From the NCBI RefSeq assembly GCF_038806765.1, contig NZ_CP152389.1:2976001-3040000 (forward strand): a stretch of DNA of 64,000 nt. Direction: 5' to 3'. This DNA comes from Mucilaginibacter sp. CSA2-8R (GTDB lineage: Bacteria; Bacteroidota; Bacteroidia; Sphingobacteriales; Sphingobacteriaceae). Under the pieces are notes generated by a model that was given only the letters and a program-made list of their open reading frames with translations, ran no database searches and was not told the DNA's origin. The translations under genes and the position numbers were made by a program. Each line of letters starts with the position of its first letter. Position 1 is the stretch's first letter. Below, piece after piece: positions 62,479 to 64,000 of this stretch.

Positions 62479-63105
62479 TTAAATAAAAGGATTGATGATG
62501 CCGCAGCCCAAGGCATACGGCGTAGTGTTAAACTGGGTACGGTCTATTCCGCTGATGCGCGCGCCGGGCTGCCTGGCCGTGCGGTTGGCCTGGTTAACCT
62601 GCCATGTGGGGAACAGCGCCCGGTTATCCTGCAAAAACTTTTCGGCTTCGTTGCAGTAGGCATTGGCAATGCTGCGGTACTCGGTAGTAATGCGCAGCAC
62701 ATCCTTGTAAGGCAGCGCCTCCGAATGGTCCGACCGTTTAACGACCGGCCCCGAAGCGGTAAAGCGCACGGCATCGCCCTCGGCAAAACGGGCAAAGGCA
62801 AAGTACACCAGCGCGGGCAGCAAACCACCGTAAGTAATGGCGTGCCCATGCGCATCGGTATATTCGCCACCCTGCCAAAGGGCTTGGTAAGCCTCCGGAG
62901 CGTCGGGTTTTAACCGGGCGATGCCCTGCTCGTCGGCCGCAAACTGTTTGACCAGACTGCTGTACAAAGGCAAACCCAAAAAAGGTTTCAAATCCAGGTT
63001 CTGCGCCTTGCCTATAAAAGCCAGCATCCGCCCCCCGCTCACATTACAGCTCAAATCTTCAAAGTTGAGAAAGGTGTCGGGGTTGATGAGGAATATTGGG
63101 GTCAT
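62479..63105 (-). CDS. DUF6712-type phage protein
   Basis: 208 residues. Begins TPIFLINPDTFLNFEDL, then a helical part with LDLKPFLGLPLYSSLV and GLLPALVYFAFARFAE, and a C-terminal stretch ending GIINPFI. It resembles DUF6712 proteins found in Bacteroidota prophages near portal genes, where they may act as head-completion or adaptor proteins. 15 bp before the BppU-like gene. Confidence 0.65.
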   Translation of the reverse strand: MTPIFLINPDTFLNFEDLSCNVSGGRMLAFIGKAQNLDLKPFLGLPLYSSLVKQFAADEQGIARLKPDAPEAYQALWQGGEYTDAHGHAITYGGLLPALVYFAFARFAEGDAVRFTASGPVVKRSDHSEALPYKDVLRITTEYRSIANAYCNEAEKFLQDNRALFPTWQVNQANRTARQPGARISGIDRTQFNTTPYALGCGIINPFI

Positions 63106-63182
63106 GGTTATTGGGTTATTGGTTGAGTAGTTGATTGGTTTTATTCATGGATGATGGTTCATAGTTCATGGCTCTAAAAAAA

Positions 63183-63317
63183 CGCGTCATTGCGAGGATA
63201 CGGGCGCCATCTCTTTAAGCTGACCCAGCGTTTGGGTATACGGTTTTGCATAGCGGCGACATGTCCGACGGCGAGCTTGTCCTAAAAAGATGGCGCCCGT
63301 ATCCTCGCAATGACGCG
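63183..63317. repeat. REP/MITE-like inverted repeat
   Basis: 30-bp perfect inverted arms (63183-63212 and 63288-63317, starting CGCGTCATTGCGAGGATACG) separated by 75 bp. The core GTCATTGCGAGG is a recurrent extragenic repeat word in many bacterial genomes. It sits between the portal-like and DUF6712 genes. Adjacent sequence has a second short repeat (CAAGAGCCAAGAACC / GGCTCTTGGCTC). Confidence 0.65.
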
Positions 63318-63381
63318 GTGGGGAGAAAAACAAGAACCAAGAGCCAAGAACCGAGACCGCTTGTTTATTCACTCATAGATT

Positions 63382-64000
63382 TCACTTGGCTAATGGCTCT
63401 TGGCTCTCTCCTTCCCCCGGTACCATGGCCCTGGCCTCGTCGGGTTTGAAGCCGTAGGCGTGGATGAGGATGGCGGTTTTGTTGGCGGCGGGCAGGTTGG
63501 AGAGCAGCAGGTCGTTGAGGTTGCCACCGGCTTTGATACCTGGGGCGTCTTCGGCCACAATAGCCGGGATGGCTACTTTGTTCCAGTTGCCGGATGGGTT
63601 GATGTCGGTATAAAAATGGGCGAAGAGGGTTTGGTAAACCTCGGCAATATCGGCACGGTCGGGCGCGGTAATGTCGTTAAATTCGCGGATAGCCTCCTTT
63701 TTTTCGGCGCCATTGTTATTGAGCCCGCCCTGCTGCTCGTTGGTCACCAAAGCGCGGGGTATACTAAAGCCTTTGATGATGCGGGCCTCTACGCTCCTCT
63801 CGGTACTCTCAAACAGCTTGTCGTTGTTCTGGATGTCGTAAGGCTTAAACTCGGGGCGGGTATCTTCATCCTCATACTCTATCACGATGATTTTCTGCGC
63901 GCTTTTGGCACCCTGAAAAATCCCCAGATCGCGCTCCAGTTGCGACGGTGCCCAATTGTACTCTTGCGCATCGGTGCCGTAAGTGTCGGCTTCCTCGCGG
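63382..64000 (-). CDS. phage portal-like protein, C-terminal part (cut by window edge)
   Basis: 206 codons, open to the window end (no start seen). RSVEARIIKGFSIPRALV, NEQQGGLNNNGAEKKEA and EFNDITAPDRADIAEVYQTL have the look of the C-terminal stalk/crown region of portal proteins. The last residues (GEGESQEPLAK) are encoded by the AGAGCCAAGAGCC repeat sequence, so the natural C-terminus may have been altered. Portal call is moderate because the conserved N-terminal part is outside the window. Confidence 0.6.
   Translation of the reverse strand, partial: REEADTYGTDAQEYNWAPSQLERDLGIFQGAKSAQKIIVIEYEDEDTRPEFKPYDIQNNDKLFESTERSVEARIIKGFSIPRALVTNEQQGGLNNNGAEKKEAIREFNDITAPDRADIAEVYQTLFAHFYTDINPSGNWNKVAIPAIVAEDAPGIKAGGNLNDLLLSNLPAANKTAILIHAYGFKPDEARAMVPGEGESQEPLAK

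Noticed and set aside
62101..62913. 270-codon plus-strand frame
   Set aside because: Antisense to the BppU-like and DUF6712 genes, which have good motifs and operon spacing; composition looks like a mirror of the real frames.

Overview
The window looks like a chromosomal segment of a Bacteroidota bacterium, most likely of the family Sphingobacteriaceae (Mucilaginibacter/Pedobacter-like). The evidence is a SusC/SusD outer-membrane pair, several plant-polysaccharide glycoside hydrolases, many AraC-type regulators, LytTR signalling, and promoters of the Bacteroidota TAnnTTTG/TTG type in place of E. coli-type boxes. The genus is inferred from gene content only.

Layout. 1-5.9 kb (minus): a pectin/rhamnogalacturonan-type set (SGNH esterase, GH106, GH28, a clan-A glycosidase). 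6.2-14.1 kb (plus): a LytS-type kinase and LytTR regulator, then a TolC/adaptor/RND efflux operon whose promoter is preceded by an array of repeated ACATTT/GCATTT boxes. 14-26 kb: small membrane genes, AraC regulators, short-chain dehydrogenases, an SGNH/CE2-like esterase, a lipocalin, an aldo/keto reductase-alcohol dehydrogenase operon, an OmpR-type two-component system and a secreted protein with a tandem repeat. 26.1-29.7 kb (plus): MFS transporter, metallophosphoesterase and ArsB-like permease. 29.8-36.9 kb (minus): a compact sulfur-themed run consisting of a SAM-I riboswitch, cysteine desulfurase, TlpA-like thioredoxin, tRNA-Cys, a 57-codon leader ORF with six consecutive cysteine codons, SusC, SusD and a strong terminator. 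37-50.9 kb: GH43, TlpA-like and TonB-like proteins, a siderophore-interacting protein, AraC/Crp regulators, SDR and aldo/keto reductases, and trmD. 51.1-64 kb: phage genes, all minus strand apart from an accessory block. They comprise a portal-like protein (cut by the window edge), a DUF6712-like protein, a BppU-like protein, an Ig-rich tail protein and an SGNH tailspike, and then a four-gene lysis cassette. Between tailspike and lysis genes sits an AT-rich island with three acyltransferase-3 genes and a zinc-ribbon protein.

The most noteworthy element is the 29.8-36.9 kb locus. Two independent sulfur sensors can be read from the sequence on one strand: a riboswitch for S-adenosylmethionine and a poly-cysteine leader peptide that should stall when Cys-tRNA is short. 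A tRNA-Cys gene lies between them. This suggests that the SusC/SusD pair imports a sulfur source, possibly under cysteine-responsive attenuation. The second point of interest is the phage region, where an SGNH hydrolase tailspike is adjacent to a cluster of O-acyltransferases. That arrangement fits surface-polysaccharide conversion or superinfection exclusion.
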